Of a stretch of DNA of 64,000 bases, positions 1 to 7,687 are shown piece by piece; within the stretch, counting starts at the first letter, position 1, and each line of letters opens with the position of its first letter. The stretch lies in NCBI GenBank assembly GCA_937952285.1, contig CALFZE010000130.1, positions 1 to 64,000 of the forward strand. The letters are read 5' to 3'. Under the pieces are notes generated by a model, which made no database searches, was not told the origin of the DNA, and saw nothing but the letters and a program-made list of their open reading frames with translations. The stretch is from UBA2428 sp002343545. GTDB taxonomy: Bacteria; Bdellovibrionota; UBA2428. The position numbers were made by a program, and so were the translations under genes.

Positions 1-643
1 AAGCGGCGTGTGGTCCTGGTTCATCAGCTTGATCGATGGGCGCGATCCGATCGAAGTCCCGACGCGAAAGCAGGCCCGTCAGGTAGCGCGCCCGAACGGA
101 CGCCGAAGCCGAAGACGACGTCACGGGCTTGTCGAGGAAATAGCCGTAAAGCGTTTCGTGCAGGATGAGCCCCACCCGATGCGAGGGCGCGAGACGCTCC
201 CACAGGTCAAGGTTCACCGTGTAGAGCCGCTCCGAAGGAAAGCCCGGCCGGCGACGGATTGCGATCTGCTCGAGCGCGCAGCCGCGCGGAAGCACGAGGT
301 GATCGGAATCCGGGATGTCGACGAGATCGATATTCGGTAGGAGCCGCGCGTTATCAAAGAAAGCCGCCGCGATCGCGTCGAGTTCCGCGCTTTCCTCGGG
401 AAGTCCCACGGCGAGGCGCTGAATCATCATGCGCGCCGTCACGATCTCCGCGTCGGAAGCGACCGCCTCCGTGACTTCCCAGCCACGCAAACGCGCTTCG
501 ACGTAGTCCAGCAATTCGACGCTTCGGATTTCGCGATTCGCATCTCGGCAAACGACTACGTCGCCGCCGTTCCCCACGATGGATTCTGCCCCAGCGTACG
601 AGGCCGGCAACGCGAGCACGAGCAAAACAAAAGACTTCATCAT
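1..643 (-). CDS. Secreted protein of the 'NGGDVVVC' type, cut by the window edge
   Basis: The frame opens at 643 (ATGATG, either Met possible) and runs off the left edge without a stop, giving about 214 visible residues. It starts with a Sec signal peptide (KSFVLLVLALPASYAGA) followed by a short VGNGGDVVVCRD motif and later by LILHETLYGYF. I know this pair of motifs from uncharacterised exported proteins of Bdellovibrio-like bacteria; no biochemical role is known to me. An SD (GAAGGAG, 654-660) sits 10 bases upstream. The first ATG overlaps the stop of the upstream regulator gene by four bases (ATGA), so the two are co-transcribed and probably translationally coupled. The His in LHE might suggest a metal site, but that is speculation. 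Confidence 0.8.
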   Translation of the reverse strand, partial: MMKSFVLLVLALPASYAGAESIVGNGGDVVVCRDANREIRSVELLDYVEARLRGWEVTEAVASDAEIVTARMMIQRLAVGLPEESAELDAIAAAFFDNARLLPNIDLVDIPDSDHLVLPRGCALEQIAIRRRPGFPSERLYTVNLDLWERLAPSHRVGLILHETLYGYFLDKPVTSSSASASVRARYLTGLLSRRDFDRIAPIDQADEPGPHAA

Positions 644-1584
644 GGCGAAAGCTCCTTCGTACGGGCTAGCTCGAAAACGGGCGGCGGCAAGGTCGCCGAA
701 ACGCGAGGCGCACGCGCGCCGACGGACACCTTCTCGGTACGCGACGCGGGCTCCGTCAGCCGGAAAAACTGAACGTTGCACTGGTAGACCTCCTCGCCGC
801 TCGGCGTCTCGGCGATCTTCGCGATGCGCTTGAGCGAGCGGTAGATTTCCTGCTGCACGAGCGCGAGCTTGTCCGCCGAGATCGCGAGCGTCATGCCGCT
901 CACGATGCGCTCGGCGGGGGACTGCGCTTCGATCGCGGCTTCGGCCTTGCGAATCATCTCGTGATGAAACTGCCGGATGCATTCGGACGGCGCCTTGTAG
1001 CCGGTCAGGTAAGAGCGGTTCCGCGTGCGGTAACGCCCGCTTTCGTCGCGCTCGAGAACCTCTAGTTTTTCGAGTCGCCCGAGCATCGCCTTGACCTCGC
1101 GCAGAGAAACGCCGCCGCCGAGACGCTCCTGGTACCACTCGGCGTCGACGCCGGCATCGGCGAGCTTCGTCATCTCGACGAGCGTGAAGCCGTACCAGCT
1201 CGACATGACGGAGAAGCTCTCAAGATCGAGGTAGCGACCCTTCGCTTCGGCGACTTCGCGAAGTTCCTCGAGCTTGCCCGCAAGGCGGCGCTTCGTTTCG
1301 GTCGAGCGGGCGCGCGCAAACTGATCGAGAAGCTGCGCGTAGTCGCGCTCGAGCTCGCTCCAGTTGCCGAGCTTCGCGAGCCCATCGAGGACGGCCGGGT
1401 TCGGCGAGCGGCGCCCCTTCACGATCATGCGCAGAAGCGAGGGCGACACCCCTTCGAAGCTGCGCGCCAACACGGCGTAGCTGTAGCGCGGATTCGCGCG
1501 GCGCCGACTCTCGAGCAACGCGCCCAAGTAGTCGCCGAGGCTCGCGAAGCTTCGCACGGAGGGCAGCGTGGGAGCGTCCGACAT
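640..1584 (-). CDS. TIGR02147-family putative transcriptional regulator
   Basis: The protein has 314 residues. The N-terminal part (MSDAPTLPSVRSF..DYLGALLE) and the Cys-free C-terminal block with MTLAISADKLALVQQEI fit the TIGR02147/DUF4423 family, which is found mainly in Bdellovibrionota and Fibrobacteres and is regarded as DNA-binding regulators with an N-terminal winged-helix-like region. I chose the start at MSDAP rather than the longer frame to 1635 because family members begin just before the 'DYL' segment; no strong SD is visible. It ends in a four-base overlap with a secreted-protein gene. The upstream region contains two direct repeats 22 bases apart that may be its operator. Family assignment is fairly firm; target genes are unknown. 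Confidence 0.8.
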   Translation of the reverse strand: MSDAPTLPSVRSFASLGDYLGALLESRRRANPRYSYAVLARSFEGVSPSLLRMIVKGRRSPNPAVLDGLAKLGNWSELERDYAQLLDQFARARSTETKRRLAGKLEELREVAEAKGRYLDLESFSVMSSWYGFTLVEMTKLADAGVDAEWYQERLGGGVSLREVKAMLGRLEKLEVLERDESGRYRTRNRSYLTGYKAPSECIRQFHHEMIRKAEAAIEAQSPAERIVSGMTLAISADKLALVQQEIYRSLKRIAKIAETPSGEEVYQCNVQFFRLTEPASRTEKVSVGARAPRVSATLPPPVFELARTKELSP

Positions 1585-1623
1585 CGGGGGACGTCTAACA
1601 AAAGGCCCCCTAGCGACAAACGG

Positions 1624-1655
1624 ATTTGTGCGCAATACCCGTACAATTTGTGCGC
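1624..1655 (-). promoter_or_regulatory. Direct repeat upstream of the TIGR02147 gene, possible operator
   Basis: Read toward the gene, GCGCACAAAT occurs twice (1646-1655 and 1624-1633), the copies starting 22 bases apart, about two helical turns. The pair lies 40-71 bases upstream of the chosen start in an otherwise empty 240-base spacer (1585-1824). Placement suggests autoregulation, but no promoter elements are unambiguous. Confidence 0.4.
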
Positions 1656-1824
1656 GCCCACCCCTTCACTTCGCTTTACTGTGCGCCTTAAAGAGGGCTT
1701 TCTGAGCGATTTTTCCCAATAAAGCAAAGCCTTAGCACCGTCCCAGGCCTCCTTCCGCCAACGAGAGCCCCGCACGCCCGGAGAGGCGAGGCTCAAGTCC
1801 CCTCTTACGGGCGCACAGTTATCG

Positions 1825-2718
1825 TCAGGCGCGGCGGGCTTGGGAGGCGGCTCCGAGCGTTGCGCGCAGGCCGCGCTCCAAGGTCTCGAAGCTCTCGCGT
1901 TGGAGGCGGGAGTAGTACGGCAAACGGGGTCGCACCAGGAAAACGGGCGTCAGGAGCGGGCGAGCTTTGCGGTCCACGACGAGCTGCTTGTCCTTGAGGA
2001 CGAGATGCTCGGGCACGACCGCCCGGCCCCAACCGCGGCGCACGCCCTCCAAAATACCGAAGACGTCGTCGAGGTAATCGCGGCGCACGCTCTCGAAGCG
2101 CCACTTTTGCAGCCGAAAGAAATCGCGCGTCGTGTTGTCCTCGGGATCGTGGTCGAGGAAGGCTTCGGCCCGCGCCCCGAGCTCCTCCCGCGGCCCCACG
2201 AGCACGTTGCGCTCGAAGCCCACGCGCACCGACTCGAAGGAAGTCTCGTCCAGGTGACGGTCGGCCACGATCAGGTCGACCGCGCCCGTGCGCAGGAGCC
2301 CGGGCAAGTCGCGGGTTTCGCGCACCATGCACTCGAGCCGCAGTCCCGCGTTCTTCGCGACGAGCTTTTCGAAGGCGGGCACGACGAGGGGCCACATGAC
2401 CGAGGAGAAACCGCCGACGCGCAGAACGCCGCGAAGCCCTTCGGCGCCGCCCTTCGTCGCCCCGAGGCCCAGACGCGAAAGCAGGTCGCTTTCCATCTCG
2501 GCGGTCGTCTGGGCGTGGCGCAGCAGGAGTTCGCCCGCTTCGGTCAGCTTGGGCCCCACCTTTTCGCGCAGGAGCAGCGTCGTTTCGATGTCGGACTCGA
2601 GCTTCTGCACCCGCTGCGAAAGCGCCGACTGGGTGAGGCCGAGGTTATTCGCCGCCCGCGTGAAACTCCCCGTACGGGCGACTTCCAGGAAGGCTTCGAG
2701 TCCGATCGAGGAAATCAT
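1825..2718 (-). CDS. LysR-family transcriptional regulator
   Basis: The protein has 297 residues. Residues 1-60 form the LysR winged helix (LEAFLEVARTGSFTRAANNL followed by LTQSALSQRVQKLE), followed by a periplasmic-binding-protein-like effector domain (GVLRVGGFSSVMWPLVVPAF). The overall look is closest to the ArgP/IciA branch, but I cannot assign an effector. The start at MISSIG is set by the position of the helix-turn-helix; the open frame continues upstream to 2844 but that part is AT-rich promoter. It is transcribed divergently from the secreted-protein gene at 2819, the usual arrangement for a LysR regulator and its target, so that gene is a plausible target. Confidence 0.9.
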   Translation of the reverse strand: MISSIGLEAFLEVARTGSFTRAANNLGLTQSALSQRVQKLESDIETTLLLREKVGPKLTEAGELLLRHAQTTAEMESDLLSRLGLGATKGGAEGLRGVLRVGGFSSVMWPLVVPAFEKLVAKNAGLRLECMVRETRDLPGLLRTGAVDLIVADRHLDETSFESVRVGFERNVLVGPREELGARAEAFLDHDPEDNTTRDFFRLQKWRFESVRRDYLDDVFGILEGVRRGWGRAVVPEHLVLKDKQLVVDRKARPLLTPVFLVRPRLPYYSRLQRESFETLERGLRATLGAASQARRA

Positions 2719-2724
2719 GAAATC

Positions 2725-2739
2725 AGTATAGCTAATACT
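2725..2739. promoter_or_regulatory. Candidate LysR-type box (AGTAT-N5-ATACT)
   Basis: An interrupted palindrome AGTAT-AGCTA-ATACT lies immediately upstream of the LysR start, inside a distinctly AT-rich strip (about 2720-2765) between the divergent genes. It fits the T-N11-A pattern of LysR boxes. Its closeness to the LysR start codon would suit autorepression. Confidence 0.45.
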
Positions 2740-2818
2740 CAAATTAAATCTATGAATTTTACTAATGAACGGCGTTTCGGCACAAACGGGGCTTCCAAAC
2801 CCGAAAGGAGCCCGAACC

Positions 2819-3283
2819 ATGAAATCCCTCCCCCTCTTCTTCACCCTGCTCGCGAGCGCCCCCGCTTCGGCGGCAACGCTCTACACATGCACCGCGGCGC
2901 CGGGACGCCACGAATTCACCGACGGCCCCGTGAAGCTCGTGCTGAGCGAGGCCTCCCCGGAAAACGTCGTCTCGCGTCCCTCCGTCCGCGCGATGCCCAT
3001 CCCGCGCCTGGCCCTGCTCGAGCTGCCGGCGCAACGCACGACGCAAAGGGCGTCGGCGGTCGCGGCCACCTACGTCAGCTCGATCAGCTTTTCCTTCGCC
3101 ACCGAGGAAATCCGCTTTTCGGACCCGATCCTGAGCCCCGACGGCGAAGCCGCGTTCACGCTTTCGACGCGCCAATCCTGCGGACGCGGCGGCTGCCTCG
3201 ACTCGGCCGTCGTCACGAACGGCCAACTCGTTCGCCCCAAGCAAGTCCCCGTTCGCTTCACCTGCCAGTCCCAGCTATTCTAG
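2819..3283 (+). CDS. Small secreted protein, function unknown
   Basis: The 154-residue product begins with a clear signal peptide (KSLPLFFTLLASAPASA, cleavage after ASA). The mature part has four cysteines (LYTCTA, SCGRGGC, FTCQ), so disulfides are likely and the location is periplasmic or extracellular. I chose the ATG at 2819 because GAAAGGAG stands just upstream; the reading frame begins at 2765 but that extension would bury the signal peptide. The gene is divergent from a LysR regulator and is followed 12 bases later by a haem-motif protein, so the two may form an operon. No family recognised. Confidence 0.75.
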   Translation: MKSLPLFFTLLASAPASAATLYTCTAAPGRHEFTDGPVKLVLSEASPENVVSRPSVRAMPIPRLALLELPAQRTTQRASAVAATYVSSISFSFATEEIRFSDPILSPDGEAAFTLSTRQSCGRGGCLDSAVVTNGQLVRPKQVPVRFTCQSQLF

Positions 3284-3295
3284 GTAAGACCCGCC

Positions 3296-4024
3296 ATGGC
3301 TCCGCGCGCACGAAGGATCGGCTCCCTGGCGGCCCTCCCCTTGGCGCTCCTCGCGCTCGCGATGGCGCTGGAGCTCGACGAGCGTCCCCTCGCCTTCGCC
3401 TCGCGCGAGTCGAAGACCCGCGCGGGCGCGACCGTCTACAACGAGGTCCGGCGGCGACGCTCCGGCGGGCGGGAGCTTTGGGTCATGCGGCAAAGCCACG
3501 ACGGCCCCACGCTCGACCGCGCCCGCCAAGACCTCCTCCTCATCGAAGTCGATCCGGATCGCGGCACGGCGGATTTCGCCCAGCTTCGCCCCTCCGAGGG
3601 GGACCCCGTCCCCGGCGAGACGCGAGAAGCGGCGCCCTTTCGGGCGAGCTGCTTTCGCTGCCATCCGAGCGGGCTGCGTGCCTTGCGCCCCGACTTCGAC
3701 GATCCGCGGGTCCAAGTCTCGACCTGGGATCGCCTGCGCTTGGCCGCGTGGAATCTTCGCATCAAGGCCTACGGAAGGCTCCGCGCCGAAGCCGCCGCCG
3801 GCTCGAATGGGGTCTTTCGTTCGGAGCGTCGTTTCGATCGCGAGACGCTGAAGGCTGAGACCTGCCTGCGATGCCACTCGGAAGGCGGGCCGCGCGCGCC
3901 CCTCGAACGACAGCACACTGAGACGATTCGGCACCTCGTCTCGGAGGGGGAGATGCCCCCCTTCCCCTTCGCTTTGAGCGATGAAGAAAACGTCAAGATC
4001 CAAGATTTCGTCGACGGATTCTGA
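3296..4024 (+). CDS. Exported protein with two CXXCH haem-binding motifs
   Basis: The 242-residue protein carries an N-terminal hydrophobic export signal and two canonical CXXCH sequences (CFRCH at 119-123 and CLRCH at 190-194), the covalent haem c attachment site. The C-terminal MPPFPFALSDEENVKIQDFV resembles the end of cytochrome c domains of cell-wall-associated cytochrome/DUF1587-like proteins ('GEMPP' loop with a possible Met ligand). It is thus probably a periplasmic di-haem electron carrier, although the long spacing and charged N-terminal half match no enzyme I can name. The start at 3296 follows the upstream stop by 12 bases. Confidence 0.7.
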   Translation: MAPRARRIGSLAALPLALLALAMALELDERPLAFASRESKTRAGATVYNEVRRRRSGGRELWVMRQSHDGPTLDRARQDLLLIEVDPDRGTADFAQLRPSEGDPVPGETREAAPFRASCFRCHPSGLRALRPDFDDPRVQVSTWDRLRLAAWNLRIKAYGRLRAEAAAGSNGVFRSERRFDRETLKAETCLRCHSEGGPRAPLERQHTETIRHLVSEGEMPPFPFALSDEENVKIQDFVDGF

Positions 4025-4047
4025 AGGGCTGGCTAGACGCGATCCCC

Positions 4048-4731
4048 ATGAAAACTCTTTTCCGCACCTTGGGGCTCGCGTCCTTTATTGCCTTCGCTCC
4101 GACCGCGGCGCTCGCCCAGAGCCAACCCACCAAACTGGATCGCTTCTTCCATAAGCTGGACCGAAGCTCCCGCCTCGAGCGTCATTGGGGCGGCGGGATC
4201 TTGGGTGGACTTTCCCTCATTACGCTCGTCGGGGCCTACTCGGTGGAATCCGAAGCGGAACGCACGTACTTCGGAATCGCGTCGGGCGTGGCCTTCGGCA
4301 CGGCCCTGCAGCTTCTCTTGATCCCGAGCCCGCAAGAACGACTTGCCCAACAATTCTTCCGGCTCAAGGAAAAGCAAACCTCACGCGAAATCCTTGAGGC
4401 CTGGTCACGCGTGACCCTCGAGAACTTTCGCGAAGACCAACGCCGCGCCCGCCTCGTGGGCGGCGGCACCCTCGCGGGGGTCGGCGCCCTTCTCGTCGGA
4501 ACGTATCTGTTGCGCGACGAGAACAAGCGCTCTTCCGCGATGCTGTACCCAGGCGGCGTCGCCCTAGGCCTCGGCATTGTCGGCCTTCTCTTCGAAACAC
4601 GTTGGGAGCGCGAAGCCGGCATCGCCCTGGACGATCCCTTCTCCCTTTCGAGCTCCGACGAGCTCAGCTGGAACTGGGGCCTCGCCCCCACGAACGGCGG
4701 CCTCGCCGCGAACATCGGCTTCCGTTTTTAA
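4048..4731 (+). CDS. Exported, partly hydrophobic protein of unknown function
   Basis: The product has 227 residues: a signal peptide ending ALAQ (residues 1-24), a charged stretch, and paired hydrophobic segments around residues 48-95 and 145-190 that could be helical hairpins in the inner membrane. It ends in NIGFRF, a terminal Phe as in outer-membrane barrels, but the helical Gly-rich segments argue against a barrel. No family was recognised. The gene begins 23 bases after the haem-protein gene, so it may share its transcript. It is followed by the repeat AGGCGTCAGGC and a convergent gene. Confidence 0.65.
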   Translation: MKTLFRTLGLASFIAFAPTAALAQSQPTKLDRFFHKLDRSSRLERHWGGGILGGLSLITLVGAYSVESEAERTYFGIASGVAFGTALQLLLIPSPQERLAQQFFRLKEKQTSREILEAWSRVTLENFREDQRRARLVGGGTLAGVGALLVGTYLLRDENKRSSAMLYPGGVALGLGIVGLLFETRWEREAGIALDDPFSLSSSDELSWNWGLAPTNGGLAANIGFRF

Positions 4732-4734
4732 GAA

Positions 4735-4745
4735 AGGCGTCAGGC
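4735..4745 (+). repeat. Intergenic copy of AGGCGTCAGGC
   Basis: This 11-base sequence sits between two convergent genes, 4 bases after a stop codon. Identical copies occur at 15501-15511, 61890-61900 and, inverted, 61995-62005, all outside genes. Confidence 0.5.
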
Positions 4746-4755
4746 GGGGCGCGTT

Positions 4756-6363
4756 TTACGCATTTCCGACGGGCAAGCTTGCGCGGTAGCGCACGAAGGC
4801 GGCGTAAACGCCCGCGCCGTGGAGGCCGAGCGTGCGCACGAGTTCGAGGCCGTGCGCGAGTTGCCAAGGTAAGTTCGCCACGATGCCCTCCTGCAGATCG
4901 ACCTCTTCGAGCTGCGACGCAATCTCGGCGCGATCCATCCAAGCCTCAAGCCGCAGCGCGACCGTCGAGCGACCGTGCGAATCGCAAGCGTCGAAGCGAT
5001 AGCCAACGAAAGGAATCGAGAGCCGCACGTCGGGGACGTAGTCCTCGATCGCGCCGAGCAAGCGATCGGCCGTCGCCAAGAAGCGACGGGATTCCTCGGG
5101 ATTCTCGGGGCGACGTCGCTTGGCCACGGCTATGAACAACCTCGCGGCCTCGAAGCGCGCACGACCGACGAGCACGAAGCCTTCGGACTCGACGCGGGCC
5201 CGCAGCATCTCGGCCCGCGCAAAATCTTCGGGGCGCGAATCGCATTCGATGAGCACCCGCGTGACGGCACAGGACGAAAGCCAAGAAGGCGCGAGCCGAG
5301 CGACCCGATCCGCGGCGGGCATTTCGCGCGCGGCACGGGCTTCGCGCAAACGGCCGCGCACGTGCGCCGCGATGTTCTGGACATCGGCCGGCGGCTCGCC
5401 CAGGTCGAGCGCGATACGTCCGACGTCGCTCTTGATGACGGGAACCTGCGATTCGAGCGAAAGCCCCAACATGCGCTGGGCGACGGTGCGCTCGACCCCG
5501 CTCAATTGACCGAAGAGATCGGCCGACGAGAAGCGGTAGGTTTCGGGACTTTCGCTCAGCGCGCTCGCGATTTCGCCGCCCGTCAGTGCGTAATCCTCGC
5601 GCAGGCTACGCAGCGCTTCGGCCCGGACGTGCTCGAGAAAACCGGATCGCGTGCGCTTAGCGCCGCGGACGAGCATTTCGAGCATCTCGGCGTTCTCGAC
5701 TGCAAGCTTCACGCCGTCGCGCGCACGGAAAAAACCGCCGCCCAAAACGTCGCAGGCGTTCGAACGCCCAAGCGTCTCGAGCGCGACGTGCGCCGCCCTC
5801 AGCGTCGAAGCCCGCTCGAGGAGCGCGCGGTAAATCTGCGGATAGAGAAAAGAGCCTTCGCCGAAGAGACCACTCCCCGGATCCAAACTCTGCGCGGCGG
5901 GCGTCAGCAAGCGATCGAGATTTTCCTCAACGAGCAGGGCCGAAGCTTCGACCGGTGACGGAAGCCGTGGTTCGGCGCAGAGTAGATCGCGAGCGCGCAC
6001 GGCCGCCAGGCTCTCGTCGGCCTGCGCGACGAGAGCGCGCGGGTCAACCTCCCAAGCTACGAGCATTTGCCGCAACAACGTTTCGAGGGAGGGCGAATCG
6101 AGCGCGGTCGCCCCGAAGAAGGCACGGCCATCCGGGCGCGCAAAAATATTGAGCGGCCAACCACCCTCGCCGCCGAGCGCTTGGAGCAAGCTCTGCCCGG
6201 CCTGGTCCCATTCGGGCACATCCTCACGACGCTCGTCGCGCGTAAAGAAACCCTCCGCAAGCGCTTCGATCTCGGGCGCGCCGCGTATGACCCGCGACCA
6301 ACGCGCGGACGCGCGGCTCCACGGAGCATCGATGCGAAGCCACCTGAGTTTCTCTTTCGCCAT
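4756..6363 (-). CDS. YyaL/DUF255-like protein lacking the thioredoxin CXXC
   Basis: The 535-residue protein matches the architecture of YyaL (DUF255, spermatogenesis-associated protein 20 family): an N-terminal thioredoxin-like part followed by an alpha/alpha-barrel-like region. The block GEGGWPLNIFARPDGRAFFG corresponds to the conserved 'GGWPLNVFLTPDG..FFGGTY' of the family. Where family members have a CHWC active site, this sequence has no cysteine, and the N-terminal part is much shorter and diverged. Start ATG at 6363 is chosen because the reading frame upstream overlaps cinA. Function of YyaL proteins is not established; this copy is probably not a redox enzyme. Confidence 0.75.
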   Translation of the reverse strand: MAKEKLRWLRIDAPWSRASARWSRVIRGAPEIEALAEGFFTRDERREDVPEWDQAGQSLLQALGGEGGWPLNIFARPDGRAFFGATALDSPSLETLLRQMLVAWEVDPRALVAQADESLAAVRARDLLCAEPRLPSPVEASALLVEENLDRLLTPAAQSLDPGSGLFGEGSFLYPQIYRALLERASTLRAAHVALETLGRSNACDVLGGGFFRARDGVKLAVENAEMLEMLVRGAKRTRSGFLEHVRAEALRSLREDYALTGGEIASALSESPETYRFSSADLFGQLSGVERTVAQRMLGLSLESQVPVIKSDVGRIALDLGEPPADVQNIAAHVRGRLREARAAREMPAADRVARLAPSWLSSCAVTRVLIECDSRPEDFARAEMLRARVESEGFVLVGRARFEAARLFIAVAKRRRPENPEESRRFLATADRLLGAIEDYVPDVRLSIPFVGYRFDACDSHGRSTVALRLEAWMDRAEIASQLEEVDLQEGIVANLPWQLAHGLELVRTLGLHGAGVYAAFVRYRASLPVGNA

Positions 6364-6403
6364 AACGTTCGTGGTATCGTACCTCAAAAAGGAGCGCTCC
6401 GAA

Positions 6404-7684
6404 GTGTCCAACGCCCCCATCCTCGAGATTATCACTATCGGCCGCGAAATCCTCGACGGTCGCGTCGTCGATACGAACGCCGCGCGCATCGCCGAGCGGA
6501 TCGGAACGATCGGACTTACGCCACGCCATGGCACCCGCGTCGACGATGACCGGGCGCGCATGCTCGATGCCTTCCGCCTCGCGGATTCCCGCGCGGACAT
6601 CGTCGTCGCGACCGGCGGACTGGGCCCGACTTCGGACGACCTCACGGCCGCCGCCTTCGCCGAATTCCTGGGCGAGAAGCCAACCCTCAACCCCGACGCC
6701 CTTCGCCAGGTCGAAGCGGCCTTCGCCCGCATGCAACGCCCCATGACCGAGGTCCAGCGCAAACAGGCGCGCCTCGCTCCCTCGTGCTTCGTCATCGAGA
6801 ACCCCGTCGGCACGGCGCCGGGTTTCGGGCTCGCGCGCCAAAGCGCCAGGGGGCCGCAACTTTGGTTCTTCTTGCCGGGCGTGCCGCGCGAGATGCTCGC
6901 CATGCTGGAAACCTCGGTCTTGCCTCGACTCCCCGCACGACCGCGCTTCCGCGTGTGGACCTGGGCCACGCAGTTCACCTCAGAGGGCCGCCTCGCGGAA
7001 CAACTCGCTCCCGTCGAAGCCAAACTTCCCGCCGGCTTCGAAGTGACTTACCGCACCCGCTTTCCCGAAAACCACGTGGGGCTCTACGGCGATCTCGCGA
7101 CGCCCGAGTTCGAAACGGCCTTCGACGCGCTCCGCGACGAGATCACGCGCACGCTCGGCGCCGAGGCCTTCTGGTCCGGCCCCGACCTCGCGTCGCCCAC
7201 GCTCGAGTCGCTGGCGCTCGACGAAGCCCGACGCCTGGGGTGGAAATTCGCGTCGATCGAATCCTGCACGGGCGGACTCATCGCCCACCGCGTGACGGAC
7301 CTCGCGGGAGCCTCGGAAGCATTTTGGTTTTCGGAAGTCGTCTACGATAACGCCGCGAAAAAGCGTCTGGGCGTGACCGATGAGCTCTTGAGAACGAAGG
7401 GAGCGGTCTCGAAAGAGGTCGCATTGGCCCTCGCCCAAGCCGGGCGCCAAGCCTTGGTCGAGATGGGCGCGGCGCAAGCCGCCTGCCTCGCGACGACCGG
7501 GATCGCCGGGCCGGGGGGCGGGAGCGCCGAGAAAGCGGTGGGACTCTGCCACGTCGCGCTCGCGCTGCCGGACGGATCCTTGAAACACGAAGAGGTCCAA
7601 GGCCGTCCGGGGCTTTCGAGGAGCGACTACAAGCTCCTCTTTTCCCAGAAGGCCCTGAACCTCCTCTACCGAAATCTCGGCTAG
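6404..7684 (+). CDS. cinA: CinA-like protein (nicotinamide-nucleotide amidase family)
   Basis: The 426-residue protein has both CinA domains: an N-terminal molybdopterin-binding (MoCF/COG1058) domain with GGLGPTSDDLT at about 68-78, and a C-terminal amidase domain with SCTGGLIAHRVTD, YDNAAK and TTGIAGPGGG. Such proteins deamidate nicotinamide mononucleotide and, through the COG1058 domain, hydrolyse ADP-ribose, in pyridine nucleotide salvage. I placed the start at the GTG at 6404 because AAAGGAG lies nine bases before it and it gives the conserved EIITIGREIL N-terminus; the longer frame runs back through the divergent yyaL-like gene. It ends three bases before a convergent gene. Confidence 0.93.
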   Translation: MSNAPILEIITIGREILDGRVVDTNAARIAERIGTIGLTPRHGTRVDDDRARMLDAFRLADSRADIVVATGGLGPTSDDLTAAAFAEFLGEKPTLNPDALRQVEAAFARMQRPMTEVQRKQARLAPSCFVIENPVGTAPGFGLARQSARGPQLWFFLPGVPREMLAMLETSVLPRLPARPRFRVWTWATQFTSEGRLAEQLAPVEAKLPAGFEVTYRTRFPENHVGLYGDLATPEFETAFDALRDEITRTLGAEAFWSGPDLASPTLESLALDEARRLGWKFASIESCTGGLIAHRVTDLAGASEAFWFSEVVYDNAAKKRLGVTDELLRTKGAVSKEVALALAQAGRQALVEMGAAQAACLATTGIAGPGGGSAEKAVGLCHVALALPDGSLKHEEVQGRPGLSRSDYKLLFSQKALNLLYRNLG

Positions 7685-7687
7685 ATC

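Noticed and set aside
2765..2818. Upstream ATG at 2765 for the small secreted protein
   Set aside because: It would put 18 polar residues before the signal peptide; the SD favours 2819.
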